Positions 41,782 through 49,756 of a stretch of DNA of 64,000 bases are shown here, one piece after another (position 1 is the first letter of the stretch; every line of letters begins with the position of its first letter). Position numbers and translations under genes: made by a program. The DNA comes from Roseateles noduli (GTDB taxonomy: Bacteria; Pseudomonadota; Gammaproteobacteria; Burkholderiales; Burkholderiaceae_C), in contig NIOE01000002.1 in assembly GCA_002205125.1 (NCBI GenBank), positions 124,001-188,000 on the forward strand, given 5' to 3'. The notes under the pieces were generated by a model that was not told the origin of the DNA, did no database searches, and saw nothing but the letters and a program-made list of their open reading frames with translations.

Positions 41782-42606
41782 ATGCCCCAAAGCTGCCACT
41801 CCACCCATGCCCGCCACGCGCAGGCGCTGCCCGCCCTGCTGGCGGGGGCGCTCATGGCCGTGTGGCTGATGTTCGGGCTGGTGGACGAGGCCGAGGCGCA
41901 GACCGCGGCGCCGGTGCAGGTCGCCGTGGCGCCAAACATTTCTATTAGCGAACCCGGCGGCTCGGGCCTGAACGCGCTGGACGCGACGCTGGAAGATCGC
42001 CTGCAGACGCTGGCGATGGCCGGCGCCCGTCAGGTGGCGCCCAACCAGGCACGCGTGGAGATCGAGATCGGCAAGCTGGACCCGCGCCTGCGCCTGGCGC
42101 CCTGCGCGCAGATCCAGCCTTACCTGCCGCCCGGCACCAAGATGTGGGGCCGCAGCCGGCTGGGACTGCGCTGCGTGGCCGGCGTGACCAAGTGGAACGT
42201 GACGCTGCCGCTCACGATCAAGGTCTACGGCCAGGCCTTCGTGGCCGCTGCCGACCTGCCGACGGGCACCGTCCTGACTCAAGAACACTTCCGCCTGGCC
42301 GAAGTAGATATTGCCGGTGAGGCCGGCGCCATCTATACACAAGCGGAAGGCTGGCTCGGACGCAACCTCGCCAAACCGGTCGCGGCCGGCCAGGCACTGC
42401 GCTCCGTCGACCTCAAGCTGCGCCAGTGGGTGCAGCCGGGCGACCGGGTGCAGGTGATGGCGACCGGCGACGGTTACGCGATCGCCGGCGAAGGCCAGGC
42501 GATGGGTGTCGGGCTGGAAGGCCAGGATGTCCGGGTACGTTTCGACAATGGCCGCATGGCCACTGGGCGTACGATCGGTGAACGACGGGTGGAGGTGGTA
42601 CTGTGA
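41782..42606 (+). CDS. flgA: P-ring assembly chaperone FlgA
   Basis: The 274-aa protein has an N-terminal signal segment (ALPALLAGALMAVWLMFGLV ... EAEAQ). The FlgA/SAF domain (about residues 150-270) contains VFVAAADLPTGTVLTQEHFR-like context and GWLGRNLAKPVAAGQALRSV. The C-terminus is WVQPGDRVQVMATGDGYAIA and GRMATGRTIGERRVEVVL. FlgA assists polymerisation of the FlgI ring in the periplasm. It is divergent from flgB, with flgM and flgN downstream on the same strand. Confidence 0.93.
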   Translation: MPQSCHSTHARHAQALPALLAGALMAVWLMFGLVDEAEAQTAAPVQVAVAPNISISEPGGSGLNALDATLEDRLQTLAMAGARQVAPNQARVEIEIGKLDPRLRLAPCAQIQPYLPPGTKMWGRSRLGLRCVAGVTKWNVTLPLTIKVYGQAFVAAADLPTGTVLTQEHFRLAEVDIAGEAGAIYTQAEGWLGRNLAKPVAAGQALRSVDLKLRQWVQPGDRVQVMATGDGYAIAGEGQAMGVGLEGQDVRVRFDNGRMATGRTIGERRVEVVL

Positions 42607-42649
42607 TGCCCTTCACCGAGAGATCTGTCTAATTTGTGAAGCCCGGCCC

Positions 42650-42676
42650 TCAAGTTCCGTCCAGGCAGGTCGATAT
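42650..42676 (+). promoter_or_regulatory. Sigma-28 (FliA) promoter upstream of flgM
   Basis: The element TCAAGTTC at 42650-42657 and GTCGATAT at 42669-42676 are separated by exactly 11 nt. The consensus I use is TAAAGTTT-N11-GCCGATAA, so each element matches 6 of 8. Transcription would begin about 10 nt later, leaving a leader of about 40 nt before the flgM ATG at 42727. Confidence 0.75.
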
Positions 42677-42726
42677 ACCCGCTAATGGAAGGGATCCGGA
42701 AGTTCTCGGGCCCATGGAGAAACGCC

Positions 42727-43050
42727 ATGAAGATCGGTAACAACGCTGACATCAACGCCTACTCGAAAGTCGGCGGCACCGCTGCCGGCGCGACCGAGGG
42801 TGGCGCCAAGACCGCCAAGGGCGGCGCCGCCGCTCCCTCGAACGAGGGGTCCAAGGTCGAGCTGTCGAGCACGGCCAGCAGCCTGATCGCGGGCCCGGGT
42901 TCGGACGACGGCAGCTTCGACGCGGAGAAGGTCGCCCGCATCGCCAGCGCGATCGAGAAGGGCGAGTTCAAGATCAACGCCGACGCGATCGCCGACAAGC
43001 TGATCGCCAACGCGTCCGAGATGCTGGGCCGCACCCAGCAGTCGCACTGA
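42727..43050 (+). CDS. flgM: Anti-sigma-28 factor FlgM
   Basis: The start at 42727 (107 aa) has GGAG 7 nt before the ATG. The earlier in-frame ATG at 42685 would lie at the very beginning of the sigma-28 transcript and adds a leader not seen in FlgM. The protein starts MKIGNNADINAYSKV, is Ala/Gly-rich in its disordered N-terminal half, and has the C-terminal helices SFDAEKVARIASAIEKGEFK and INADAIADKLIANASEMLG that bind sigma-28. It holds FliA inactive until the hook is complete and FlgM is exported. Its sigma-28 promoter means that FliA drives its own inhibitor. Confidence 0.95.
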   Translation: MKIGNNADINAYSKVGGTAAGATEGGAKTAKGGAAAPSNEGSKVELSSTASSLIAGPGSDDGSFDAEKVARIASAIEKGEFKINADAIADKLIANASEMLGRTQQSH

Positions 43051-43085
43051 ATCGCCCCACGGCCCCAGCTTTTCCGGTGACGCCC

Positions 43086-43475
43086 ATGACCGCCACGCCT
43101 CTGACCACGACCGCCGTCGATCTGGAGCAGCCGCTCCAGGACGTCGAAAGCTGCCTGAACCTGCTCGGTGATGCGCTGCATCGACGCGACTCGCAGGCCA
43201 TCGAGCTGCACGCGGCGTCGTTGCACGCGGCGCTGGCCCGGGCGATCGAACAGTTCAGCGCGGCGGCCCGCACGGGCACCGTGCCGCAAGGCCTGCGCAC
43301 CCGCCTGATGCAGGCCGGCGGCCGGGTCGCCGCCCAGCGCGAATCGCTGGCCCGCGCCACCGCGGCGCTGGACCGTGCCATCGACGTGCTGATGCCCGGC
43401 GAACCGAGCGGCCTGTACGGCGCATCCGGCAAGAGCGAGCGCAAGTCGGGTCTGGGTGGAGCGATCCAGGCCTGA
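43086..43475 (+). CDS. flgN: Flagellar export chaperone FlgN
   Basis: The 129-aa helical protein has the FlgN pattern DVESCLNLLGDALHRRDSQA, an amphipathic central helix, and a C-terminal region ending GLYGASGKSERKSGLGGAIQ. It lies 35 nt after flgM. The GTG at 43077 is an alternative start. FlgN escorts FlgK and FlgL to the export apparatus; both clients are encoded here. A terminator follows. Confidence 0.88.
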   Translation: MTATPLTTTAVDLEQPLQDVESCLNLLGDALHRRDSQAIELHAASLHAALARAIEQFSAAARTGTVPQGLRTRLMQAGGRVAAQRESLARATAALDRAIDVLMPGEPSGLYGASGKSERKSGLGGAIQA

Positions 43476-43500
43476 GCCCCGGTTTCCCTCTCCCATGAAG

Positions 43501-43525
43501 AAGGCCACGCAGTGCGTGGCCTTTT
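43501..43525 (+). terminator. Intrinsic terminator after flgN
   Basis: AAGGCCACGC (43501-43510) pairs with GCGTGGCCTT (43514-43523) across a 3-nt loop, and TTTT follows at 43522-43525. It closes the flgA-flgM-flgN transcript. Confidence 0.8.
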
Positions 43526-43552
43526 GCATTCCTGGTCGGCGTTCCGGTCGAT

Positions 43553-43993
43553 TCAGGTGGGCGTACGGGTCGCCTTGCGACGCAGGCAGTCCAGGTAGAC
43601 GTGGCCGTCCGGCGGCAGACCGCTGCGCTGCGAGGACCAGATCATCTCGCCCAGGCACTCCATGGCCTCATGGTGGGCCTCATGCAGCGACTGGCGGCGG
43701 GCTGCCAGCAGATCCAGCGCCTGACGCACGCCGGTCGGCTGGTCGATCTGGTGCTGCTCCATCAGGCTCAGATGCATGGACAGGTGCAGGAACGGATTCG
43801 CGCGACCGTCCTCGACCGTATAGACCGCCGCCAGCGCGGCGTCCTCGTCGGACAGCTCCTCGTGGTACTCCGGGTGCTGCTCGATCCAGTCCGAGGCAAT
43901 CGCCTCCATCGGCGTCAGCGGCAGCTTGTCGCGGTACTTGCGATAGGTCTGGCAGAAGAAACGCCGGACTTCGAGTTGGGAAGGGGCAAACAT
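43553..43993 (-). CDS. DUF1841 family protein
   Basis: The 146-aa protein starts MFAPSQLEVRRFFCQTYRKY and has the conserved segments NPFLHLSMHLSLMEQHQIDQ and HEAHHEAMECLGEMIWSSQR. This pattern matches DUF1841, a family seen in beta- and gammaproteobacteria whose function is unknown. His-rich helices suggest possible metal contacts. The KefC-type gene ends 25 nt upstream on the same strand. Confidence 0.8.
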   Translation of the reverse strand: MFAPSQLEVRRFFCQTYRKYRDKLPLTPMEAIASDWIEQHPEYHEELSDEDAALAAVYTVEDGRANPFLHLSMHLSLMEQHQIDQPTGVRQALDLLAARRQSLHEAHHEAMECLGEMIWSSQRSGLPPDGHVYLDCLRRKATRTPT

Positions 43994-44018
43994 AAGCGTC
44001 CGATTGTCGCCGGCCTTG

Positions 44019-45968
44019 TCAGACCTTGCCCGGCTGGGGACGCTCGGAGGGATCCGGCGCCGCCCCCGGCGCCAGATGCGGGTCCTGCCACGGATTGCGG
44101 ACCTTGCCCTCCGCCAGCGCCTTGCGCTCCGCCGCGAGGCGCTCCTCCAGCTGCTCGCGACCGCGCTTGGACATCGCGATCAGCGTGTCCAGGTCGCCGC
44201 GGTGCGGGCGGAGCTCCTCGGTCTGCTCGACGGTGTGCCGCCGGAAGCGCCACGCCATCTGCCGCGCCGCATGCGGCTCCCAGCCGAGCTGCTGCAGCAC
44301 GCTGCGGGCGCTCATCAGCGCGGAGTCCAGCGTCTCGCGTTCGATGAGCTCGACGCCCAGTTCGCGCAGCGCGTAGTAGTGCTGGACGTTGCGGGCCCGC
44401 GCGACGATGGTCAGGTGCGGGAAGTGCTGCCGCGCGATCTCTGCGATCTTGACGCTGTGGTTGAAGTCGTCGACGGCGAGCACCAGCACCTGCGCGTGCT
44501 GCGCGCCGGCGGTGCGCAGCAGTTCCAGCCGCGTGGCGTCGCCCCAGAACACGCGCCAGCCGAAGCGCCGCAGCGATTCGACGGTGTCGGCGTCGTGGTC
44601 CAGGACGGTCGCTGGGATGCCGTTGGCGAAGAGCATCCGCCCGATGATCTGACCGTAGCGGCCGAAGCCCGCGATGATCACCGTCGACTCCTGCTGTTCG
44701 GTGAGCTCGTGCGGGGACTTGCGCTCGATCTGGCCGGCGCGCCGCTGCGCCCAGGCGAGCAGCGCCGGCGTCAACGCCAGGGACAGCGCGACCGCCGCCA
44801 CCAGCACCGAGCGCTGCGAGGCGTCGAGCAGCGTCGCCTGCTCCGCGAGCTGGAAGACGACGAAGCCGAATTCGCCGCCCTGCGCCAGCAGGATGACGAA
44901 GACCGCGCGCTCTGGCCGGGGCAGACCCATCGCGCGGCCCAGCACCGCCAGCACCAGTCCCTTGCACAGCCACAGCGCGGCCAGCAGGCCGAGCACGGCC
45001 AGCGGCTTCTGCCACAGCACCGTCAGGTCCAGGCCCATGCCGACCGCGATGAAGAACATGCCGAGCAGCAGGCCCTTGAAGGGCTCCAGGTCGGCCTCCA
45101 GCGCGCGGCGGTATTCGCTCTCGGCGAGCAGCACGCCGGCCGCGAACGCGCCCAGCGCCATCGACAGCCCGGCCTTCTGCATCAGCATCGCCGCGGCGAG
45201 CACCAGCAGCAGCGAGGCCGCGGTGAAGATCTCCGGCGTGCCGCTGCGCGCGATCCAGCGCAGCAGCGGGCGCAGCAGCAGCCGGCCGCCGAGCACGATC
45301 AGCACCAGCGCGCCGAGCGCCAGCCAGATCCGTCCGCCGGAATGCCCCGCCGCGGGCCGGCCCTGGCTCGCCAGGATGGGCACCAGCGCCAGCACCGGGA
45401 TCGCGGCGATGTCCTGCAGCAGCGCGACGCTGATGACGCTCTGGCCGGCGCGCGTGTTGCCGAGGTTCTTCTCGCTGAGCGTGGCCAGCGCGACCGCGGT
45501 CGACGACATCGCCAGCCCCAGCGCCGCGATGACCGCGGCATGCCAGTCGGCGTCGAGGAAGAAGGACGGGATCAGCAGCAGCGCCGCGCAGCCCAGCATC
45601 TGCGCCGAGCCCCAGCCGAAGATCGGCCGGCGCATCGCCCACAGCCGCTTGGGTTCGAGCTCCAGGCCGACCAGGAACATCATCAGCACGACGCCGAATT
45701 CGCCGACCTCCAGCACCGTGGCCGGCTGGCTGATCAGCCCCAGCACCTGCGGACCGAGCAGCACGCCCGCCACCAGGTAGCCCAGGATGGAGCCCAGCTT
45801 CAGCCCGCGCGCCAGCGGCACCGCAAGCACTGCGGCGGCCAGCAGGACCAGCGGCGTGAGCAGCCAGTTGCCGTGGGCGCCGTGCGCTGCGGCTTCGGTC
45901 GCCGTCACGGCGGCGGAGGCGGCGGCCATGGCGGCGGACGCCGCGTTCATCGGTGTGGAGACATCCAT
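44019..45968 (-). CDS. kefC: Glutathione-regulated-type K+/H+ antiporter (KefC/KefB-like)
   Basis: The ATG at 45968 gives 649 aa; the frame is open to 46613 but overlaps the upstream gene. Twelve or so hydrophobic segments form the CPA2 antiporter domain (LGYLVAGVLLGPQVLGLI, ALQDIAAIPVLAL-type core). The RCK (TrkA-N) domain follows near residues 430-550, with the NAD-binding loop VIIAGFGRYGQIIGRMLF and YALRELGVELIERETLDSAL. The Kef family effluxes K+ when electrophiles form glutathione adducts. The upstream kefF-like gene ends with a TGATG overlap, the usual arrangement for the ancillary oxidoreductase. The exact Kef subtype is not certain. Confidence 0.85.
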   Translation of the reverse strand: MDVSTPMNAASAAMAAASAAVTATEAAAHGAHGNWLLTPLVLLAAAVLAVPLARGLKLGSILGYLVAGVLLGPQVLGLISQPATVLEVGEFGVVLMMFLVGLELEPKRLWAMRRPIFGWGSAQMLGCAALLLIPSFFLDADWHAAVIAALGLAMSSTAVALATLSEKNLGNTRAGQSVISVALLQDIAAIPVLALVPILASQGRPAAGHSGGRIWLALGALVLIVLGGRLLLRPLLRWIARSGTPEIFTAASLLLVLAAAMLMQKAGLSMALGAFAAGVLLAESEYRRALEADLEPFKGLLLGMFFIAVGMGLDLTVLWQKPLAVLGLLAALWLCKGLVLAVLGRAMGLPRPERAVFVILLAQGGEFGFVVFQLAEQATLLDASQRSVLVAAVALSLALTPALLAWAQRRAGQIERKSPHELTEQQESTVIIAGFGRYGQIIGRMLFANGIPATVLDHDADTVESLRRFGWRVFWGDATRLELLRTAGAQHAQVLVLAVDDFNHSVKIAEIARQHFPHLTIVARARNVQHYYALRELGVELIERETLDSALMSARSVLQQLGWEPHAARQMAWRFRRHTVEQTEELRPHRGDLDTLIAMSKRGREQLEERLAAERKALAEGKVRNPWQDPHLAPGAAPDPSERPQPGKV

Positions 45969-46588
45969 CAGACCGGCGCTCCTTCCTCGCGCACCGGGCG
46001 CTCGTCGTCGGGGACCGTCTCCTGGGCGGGATCGGGCTGACGTTCGCACCATTCGGGCAGCGCGCGCAGGCCCTCGACGAAGGCCTGTGCATGGGCCTGG
46101 ACCTGCTCGGCCGGCGCCTTCTGCGCGCCGTGCAGGATCAGCGGCGGGAGGAAGCGCATGCCGCACAGCGCGGCCGTCTGCGCGTAGGGCAGCAGGAAGT
46201 CGCCGACCGGGTGGCGGTTGTAGCCCTCGGCGCTGTACGAGTGCTCGCTCCCGCCGGCGGAGGTCACCAGCCACAGGTCCTTGCCGTGCAGCGCGTGGCC
46301 GGTCTGGCCGTAGGCGAAACCGACGCTGAGCACCTCGTCCACCCACAGCTTCATCAGCGCGGGCATGCCGTACCAGTGCATGGGATGCAGCCAGACCAGC
46401 ATCTCGGCGTCGCGCAGCGCCTCCTGCTCGGCGTGGGTGTCGATCGAATAGTCCGGGTACAGCGCATAGAGGTCGCGCACGCGGACGTTGGGCAGGCCAT
46501 GCGCGGCGGACAGCATCGCCCGCGTGACGCGGGAATGGGCCAGGTCCGGATGCGCGGCCAGGATGAGGATGGAGGAGGGGGCGCTCAT
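45968..46588 (-). CDS. kefF: NAD(P)H oxidoreductase, KefF/KefG-like ancillary subunit
   Basis: The 206-aa product from the ATG at 46588 is a flavodoxin-fold quinone reductase of the KefF/MdaB type: SSILILAAHPDLAHSRVTRA, LVWLHPMHWYGMPALMKLW with VDEVLSVGFAYGQTG, and LPYAQTAALCGMRFLPPLIL. Such proteins bind FMN and activate Kef antiporters. The stop overlaps the kefC-like start (TGATG), so the two are co-translated. The C-terminal acidic tail is not typical. Confidence 0.82.
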   Translation of the reverse strand: MSAPSSILILAAHPDLAHSRVTRAMLSAAHGLPNVRVRDLYALYPDYSIDTHAEQEALRDAEMLVWLHPMHWYGMPALMKLWVDEVLSVGFAYGQTGHALHGKDLWLVTSAGGSEHSYSAEGYNRHPVGDFLLPYAQTAALCGMRFLPPLILHGAQKAPAEQVQAHAQAFVEGLRALPEWCERQPDPAQETVPDDERPVREEGAPV

Positions 46589-46649
46589 GGCGGCCGATTT
46601 TGCGGCATCGCATAACATCCGACGCACCTCATCGAGGAGAGGAGAGGCC

Positions 46650-47312
46650 ATGCCGGTGATCCTGGTCGCCAACCCCAAGGGCGGGGTGGGCAAGAGCACG
46701 CTCGCGAGCAACGTCGCGGGATTCCTGGCCCATCGGGGGCACGCGGTCATGCTGGGCGACATCGACCGCCAGCAGTCCTCGGCCCGCTGGCTCGCGCAGC
46801 GGCCCGCGGCGCTGCCGGCGATCCGGGGCTGGGAGCTGGCCTCGACCGAGCAATTGCGCACCCCGAAGGGCGTGTCGCACGCGGTGCTCGACACCCCCGC
46901 CGGCCTGCACGGCAAGAAGCTGGCGCAGGCGCTGAAGGTGGCGGATCGCGTGGTCGTGCCGCTGCAGCCCAGCCTCTTTGACATCCAGGCGACATACGAC
47001 TTCGTGCGCGAGCTGCAAGATGCGGCCAAGGATCGCGGCAAGTCCGAGGGCAAGTCCGGCGCGCTCGACATCGGGCTCGTGGCGATGCGCGTGCGCGAAG
47101 GGACGCTGTCGCAGCAGCAACTGCACCAGTTCATCGAGCAGCTCGGGCTGCCGCTGCTGGCCGAGCTGCGCGACACCCAGAACTACGTGCAGCTCGCCGC
47201 GCGCGGGCTGACGCTCTGGGACATCGCCCCGGGCCGCGTGGCCCGCGATCTGGAACAGTGGCAACGACTCTGCGCCTGGCTGGACCGGCCGGGGAAGGCG
47301 GGCAAGGACTGA
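46650..47312 (+). CDS. Orphan ParA/MinD-family ATPase
   Basis: GGAGAGG precedes the ATG at 46650 (220 aa). The deviant Walker A motif KGGVGKST is intact at residues 10-17; MLGDIDRQQSSARWLAQRP is the A' region and HAVLDTPAGLHGKKL the Walker B-like segment. No parB gene or centromere-like repeat is next to it. Small ParA ATPases of this kind occur widely in Burkholderiales without a known partner and may position a protein complex rather than DNA. The divergent kefF-like gene begins 61 nt away. Confidence 0.82.
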   Translation: MPVILVANPKGGVGKSTLASNVAGFLAHRGHAVMLGDIDRQQSSARWLAQRPAALPAIRGWELASTEQLRTPKGVSHAVLDTPAGLHGKKLAQALKVADRVVVPLQPSLFDIQATYDFVRELQDAAKDRGKSEGKSGALDIGLVAMRVREGTLSQQQLHQFIEQLGLPLLAELRDTQNYVQLAARGLTLWDIAPGRVARDLEQWQRLCAWLDRPGKAGKD

Positions 47313-47375
47313 CCCCTTGCCGCGCCCACCCGGGCCCTGCCGGCGCTGAAGACCTCAGAACGACAGGAGACCGGG

Positions 47376-47828
47376 ATGCGGATGTTCGAGAAGCTGGAAG
47401 ACCTGACGCCCCTGGTGGGCGAGGAGATCGGCGTGTCCGAGTGGATCGCGGTGGACCAGTCGCGGATCCAGGCCTTCGCCGACGCGACCGAGGACCAGCA
47501 GTGGATCCACACCGATCCGGCGCGCGCCGCGGAGGGGCCGTTCGGCGCCACGATCGCGCACGGGTTCCTGACGCTCAGCCTGCTGCCGCGTTTCTACGAG
47601 ACCGCCTTCCGGGTGAGGGAGACCCGCATGGGCATCAACTACGGCCTGGACCGCGTGCGGTTCCCGGCGCCGGTGCCGGTCGGCAGCCGGCTGCGGGGGC
47701 GTTTCGTCCTGAAGCGCCTGGAGCCGGTCGAGGGCGGCGTGCAGATGATGGTCGAGGTGACCGTCGAGCGCGAGGCCGGCGGCAAACCGGTCTGCATCGC
47801 CGAATCGCTGACGCGGCAGTACCGCTGA
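47376..47828 (+). CDS. MaoC-family (R)-enoyl-CoA hydratase-like protein
   Basis: The 150-aa hot-dog protein has the MaoC hydratase 2 motif: ADATEDQQWIHTDPARAAEG provides the catalytic Asp and His, followed by GPFGATIAHGFLTLSLLPRF and, later, GINYGLDRVRFPAPVPVGSR. It likely hydrates trans-2-enoyl-CoA, for example in fatty acid or polyhydroxyalkanoate metabolism. The sequence is also close to NodN-like proteins. It follows the ParA gene by 63 nt. Confidence 0.85.
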   Translation: MRMFEKLEDLTPLVGEEIGVSEWIAVDQSRIQAFADATEDQQWIHTDPARAAEGPFGATIAHGFLTLSLLPRFYETAFRVRETRMGINYGLDRVRFPAPVPVGSRLRGRFVLKRLEPVEGGVQMMVEVTVEREAGGKPVCIAESLTRQYR

Positions 47829-48157
47829 CCGGACGGCGCCGACCGTCGCCGCTGTCGCATCGGCGACCCCCAAGCGCTGGGCGCCAATCGCCCGACGCTG
47901 TCGTTTCCATCATTTCCGACGCGTCATTTATCCGTCGACACACTCGATGGACGGCCCTCACACGTCGATACCTCGATGTGCGAATACAAAATTCTCAGTT
48001 TGCCAATAGAACTTTCTACTGTTTCTGATGCCACCGTAAGGGGGAGTGCCGGCCCCGGAGTGGCCGCCTATGATCTCGACTTCGTTCGAAAGTTATTCGG
48101 TATGGCCGGTGGGGAGGCTCCCCTCGTCGCAGTCCGACCATCCAAGGAGAGACGCCC
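47829..48157. other. Non-coding gap before the truncated response regulator
   Basis: The 329 nt contain an A/T-rich central part (about 47915-48040). No gene or clear promoter was identified. The ribosome binding site for the next gene is GGAGAG at about 48146-48151. Confidence 0.35.
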
Positions 48158-48454
48158 GTGAGGGTTTTGCTGATCGACGACCACCCGCTGATCCTGGCCG
48201 CGCTGCAGACCGTGATTCAAGGTCTGGGTGAAGACGTGCAGGTGCTGGGCGCCGACAGCGCGGCTCAGGCGCGAGACACGCTGAAGTCGCGCCAGGATTT
48301 CGACCTGGTGCTGTTGGATCTGAATCTGGGCGATGCCAGCGGGTTCGACGTGCTGGAAGAGTTCCGTGCGCAGTACCCGTCGCTGCCGGTGGTGGTGATG
48401 GTGGGGCAGATGGTCCAGCGGCAGCCCAACGCCGCGTTCACCACCTTCCGCTGA
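48158..48454 (+). pseudogene. Response regulator receiver domain, truncated
   Basis: The 98-aa product begins like a normal NarL/LuxR-type regulator (MRVLLIDDHPLILAALQTVI) with Asp54 in LVLLDLNLGDASGFDVLEEF. The fourth strand (SLPVVVM) is followed by VGQMVQRQPNAAFTTFR and a stop. The conserved Ser/Thr after the fourth strand and the switch Lys of the fifth strand are absent, as is the DNA-binding domain. A frame downstream contains LSPARKEQ, reminiscent of the linker before a LuxR helix-turn-helix, which may be a remnant. The promoter gap and ribosome binding site are intact, so a short product may still be made. Confidence 0.65.
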
Positions 48455-48484
48455 CGCCAGGGCTGTCGCCTGCGCGCAAGGAAC

Positions 48485-48509
48485 AACGCCGGGCTTGACC
48501 CGGCGTTTT
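48485..48509 (+). terminator. Intrinsic terminator after the truncated response regulator
   Basis: AACGCCGGG (48485-48493) pairs with CCCGGCGTT (48499-48507) across a 5-nt loop, and the run ends in TTTT. It lies 30 nt after the stop. Confidence 0.75.
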
Positions 48510-48540
48510 GCATGGTTGGCGCTCCGGCTCAGGTAGGCGC

Positions 48541-49416
48541 TCAAGTCGGCGAGTAAGCCAATCGCACGTAGATCGGCGCAAAGGCTTCCGCCTGCGTGAT
48601 CTCGACCAGACGCTCCCGCGCCAGTTCGAGCATCGCGATGAAGGACACGACCACCACCTGCGTGCCCTTGTCCAGTTCGAACAGGTCCTCGAACTCCACG
48701 AAGCGCTGACCCTGCAGCCGGCGCAGCAGGTGCGACATGTACTCGCGCACCGACAGCTGCTCGCGCGAGATCTTGTGATGCTGGTTGAGCTTGGCGCGGC
48801 GCATCAGGTCCGCCCAGGCCGCGCGCAGGTCGTCGACGTGCACGTCCGGCAGCCGAGGCGCCAGCGACTGCTCGATGTGGATCTGCGCCCGCAGGAAGTC
48901 GCGCCCCAGCACCGGCATCTGGTCCAGCCGCAGCGCGGCCTGTTTCATCTGCTCGTACTCGAGCAGGCGTCGGACCAGTTCCGCGCGCGGATCTTCGGGC
49001 TCGCCGCCGTCGTCGGTCTTCTTGGGCGGCAGCAGCATGCGCGACTTGATCTCGATCAGCATCGCGGCCATCAGCAGGTACTCGCTGGCCAGTTCGAGGT
49101 TGTGCTTGCGCAGCTGCTCGACGTAGCTCAGGTACTGCCGCGTGACCTCGGCCAACGGGATGTCGAGGATGTTGAAGTTCTGCTTGCGGATCAGGTACAG
49201 CAGCAGGTCCAGCGGCCCCTGGAAGGCCTCCAGGAACACCTCCAGCGCATCCGGTGGGATGTAGAGGTCCTGCGGCATGGCGAACAGCGGTTCGCCGTAC
49301 AGCCGTGCGACGGCGACATGGTCGACCGTGTCGGGCGTGGAAGCGTCGCCGCCCTGATCCGCCGGAGGATCCGGCAGCGTCAGGGCGGTATCGCGGGTGT
49401 CGTCGGCGTTGCTCAC
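48541..49416 (-). CDS. scpA: Segregation and condensation protein A
   Basis: The 291-aa protein has an acidic disordered N-terminal tail (residues 1-40). The ScpA core follows: FLEAFQGPLDLLLYLIRKQN, ILDIPLAEVTRQYLSYVEQL, and ASEYLLMAAMLIEIKSRMLL. The C-terminal winged helix contains TQVVVVSFIAMLELARERLV. ScpA is the kleisin that bridges SMC with ScpB. No scpB is nearby; in many betaproteobacteria scpA lies with DUF3460 and metG, as here. Confidence 0.93.
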   Translation of the reverse strand: MSNADDTRDTALTLPDPPADQGGDASTPDTVDHVAVARLYGEPLFAMPQDLYIPPDALEVFLEAFQGPLDLLLYLIRKQNFNILDIPLAEVTRQYLSYVEQLRKHNLELASEYLLMAAMLIEIKSRMLLPPKKTDDGGEPEDPRAELVRRLLEYEQMKQAALRLDQMPVLGRDFLRAQIHIEQSLAPRLPDVHVDDLRAAWADLMRRAKLNQHHKISREQLSVREYMSHLLRRLQGQRFVEFEDLFELDKGTQVVVVSFIAMLELARERLVEITQAEAFAPIYVRLAYSPT

Positions 49417-49482
49417 GCAGGGAGCGACGGTCGGGCGGGACGGGCGGAATGGGCAGGACGAGCGCGGGGAGCGCGGTCCGGC

Positions 49483-49686
49483 TTATTCCGACTTGGTCTG
49501 GTAGACGTAGGCCTGCTGCGACACGCGGGCGTCGTTGTAGCCGGCCTGCGCCTGACGGTCCTGCTCGCGGTCCCACAGCAGGGCGCGTCCGGCACGTTGT
49601 TCGGCTTCCAGCGTCGGCTTCTGGGCCTTCAGCTGGTTGATGAACTGCGTGGCTTCGGATTCGTATTTCTTCCAGAACAGCGGCAT
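49483..49686 (-). CDS. DUF3460 family protein, 67 aa
   Basis: The short protein starts MPLFWKKYESEATQFINQLK and continues KPTLEAEQRAGRALLWD, ending QQAYVYQTKSE, which I recognise as DUF3460. The frame is open to 49830, but that extension overlaps the metG end, so the ATG at 49686 is used. The function is unknown. It lies between scpA and metG on the same strand. Confidence 0.85.
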   Translation of the reverse strand: MPLFWKKYESEATQFINQLKAQKPTLEAEQRAGRALLWDREQDRQAQAGYNDARVSQQAYVYQTKSE

Positions 49687-49756
49687 GGTCGTCTCTTGAT
49701 CGAATGTTCGAAAACTGGGGTGGATTCTAGGCGGTCGGTGTCTTCGGAGCCCGGGC

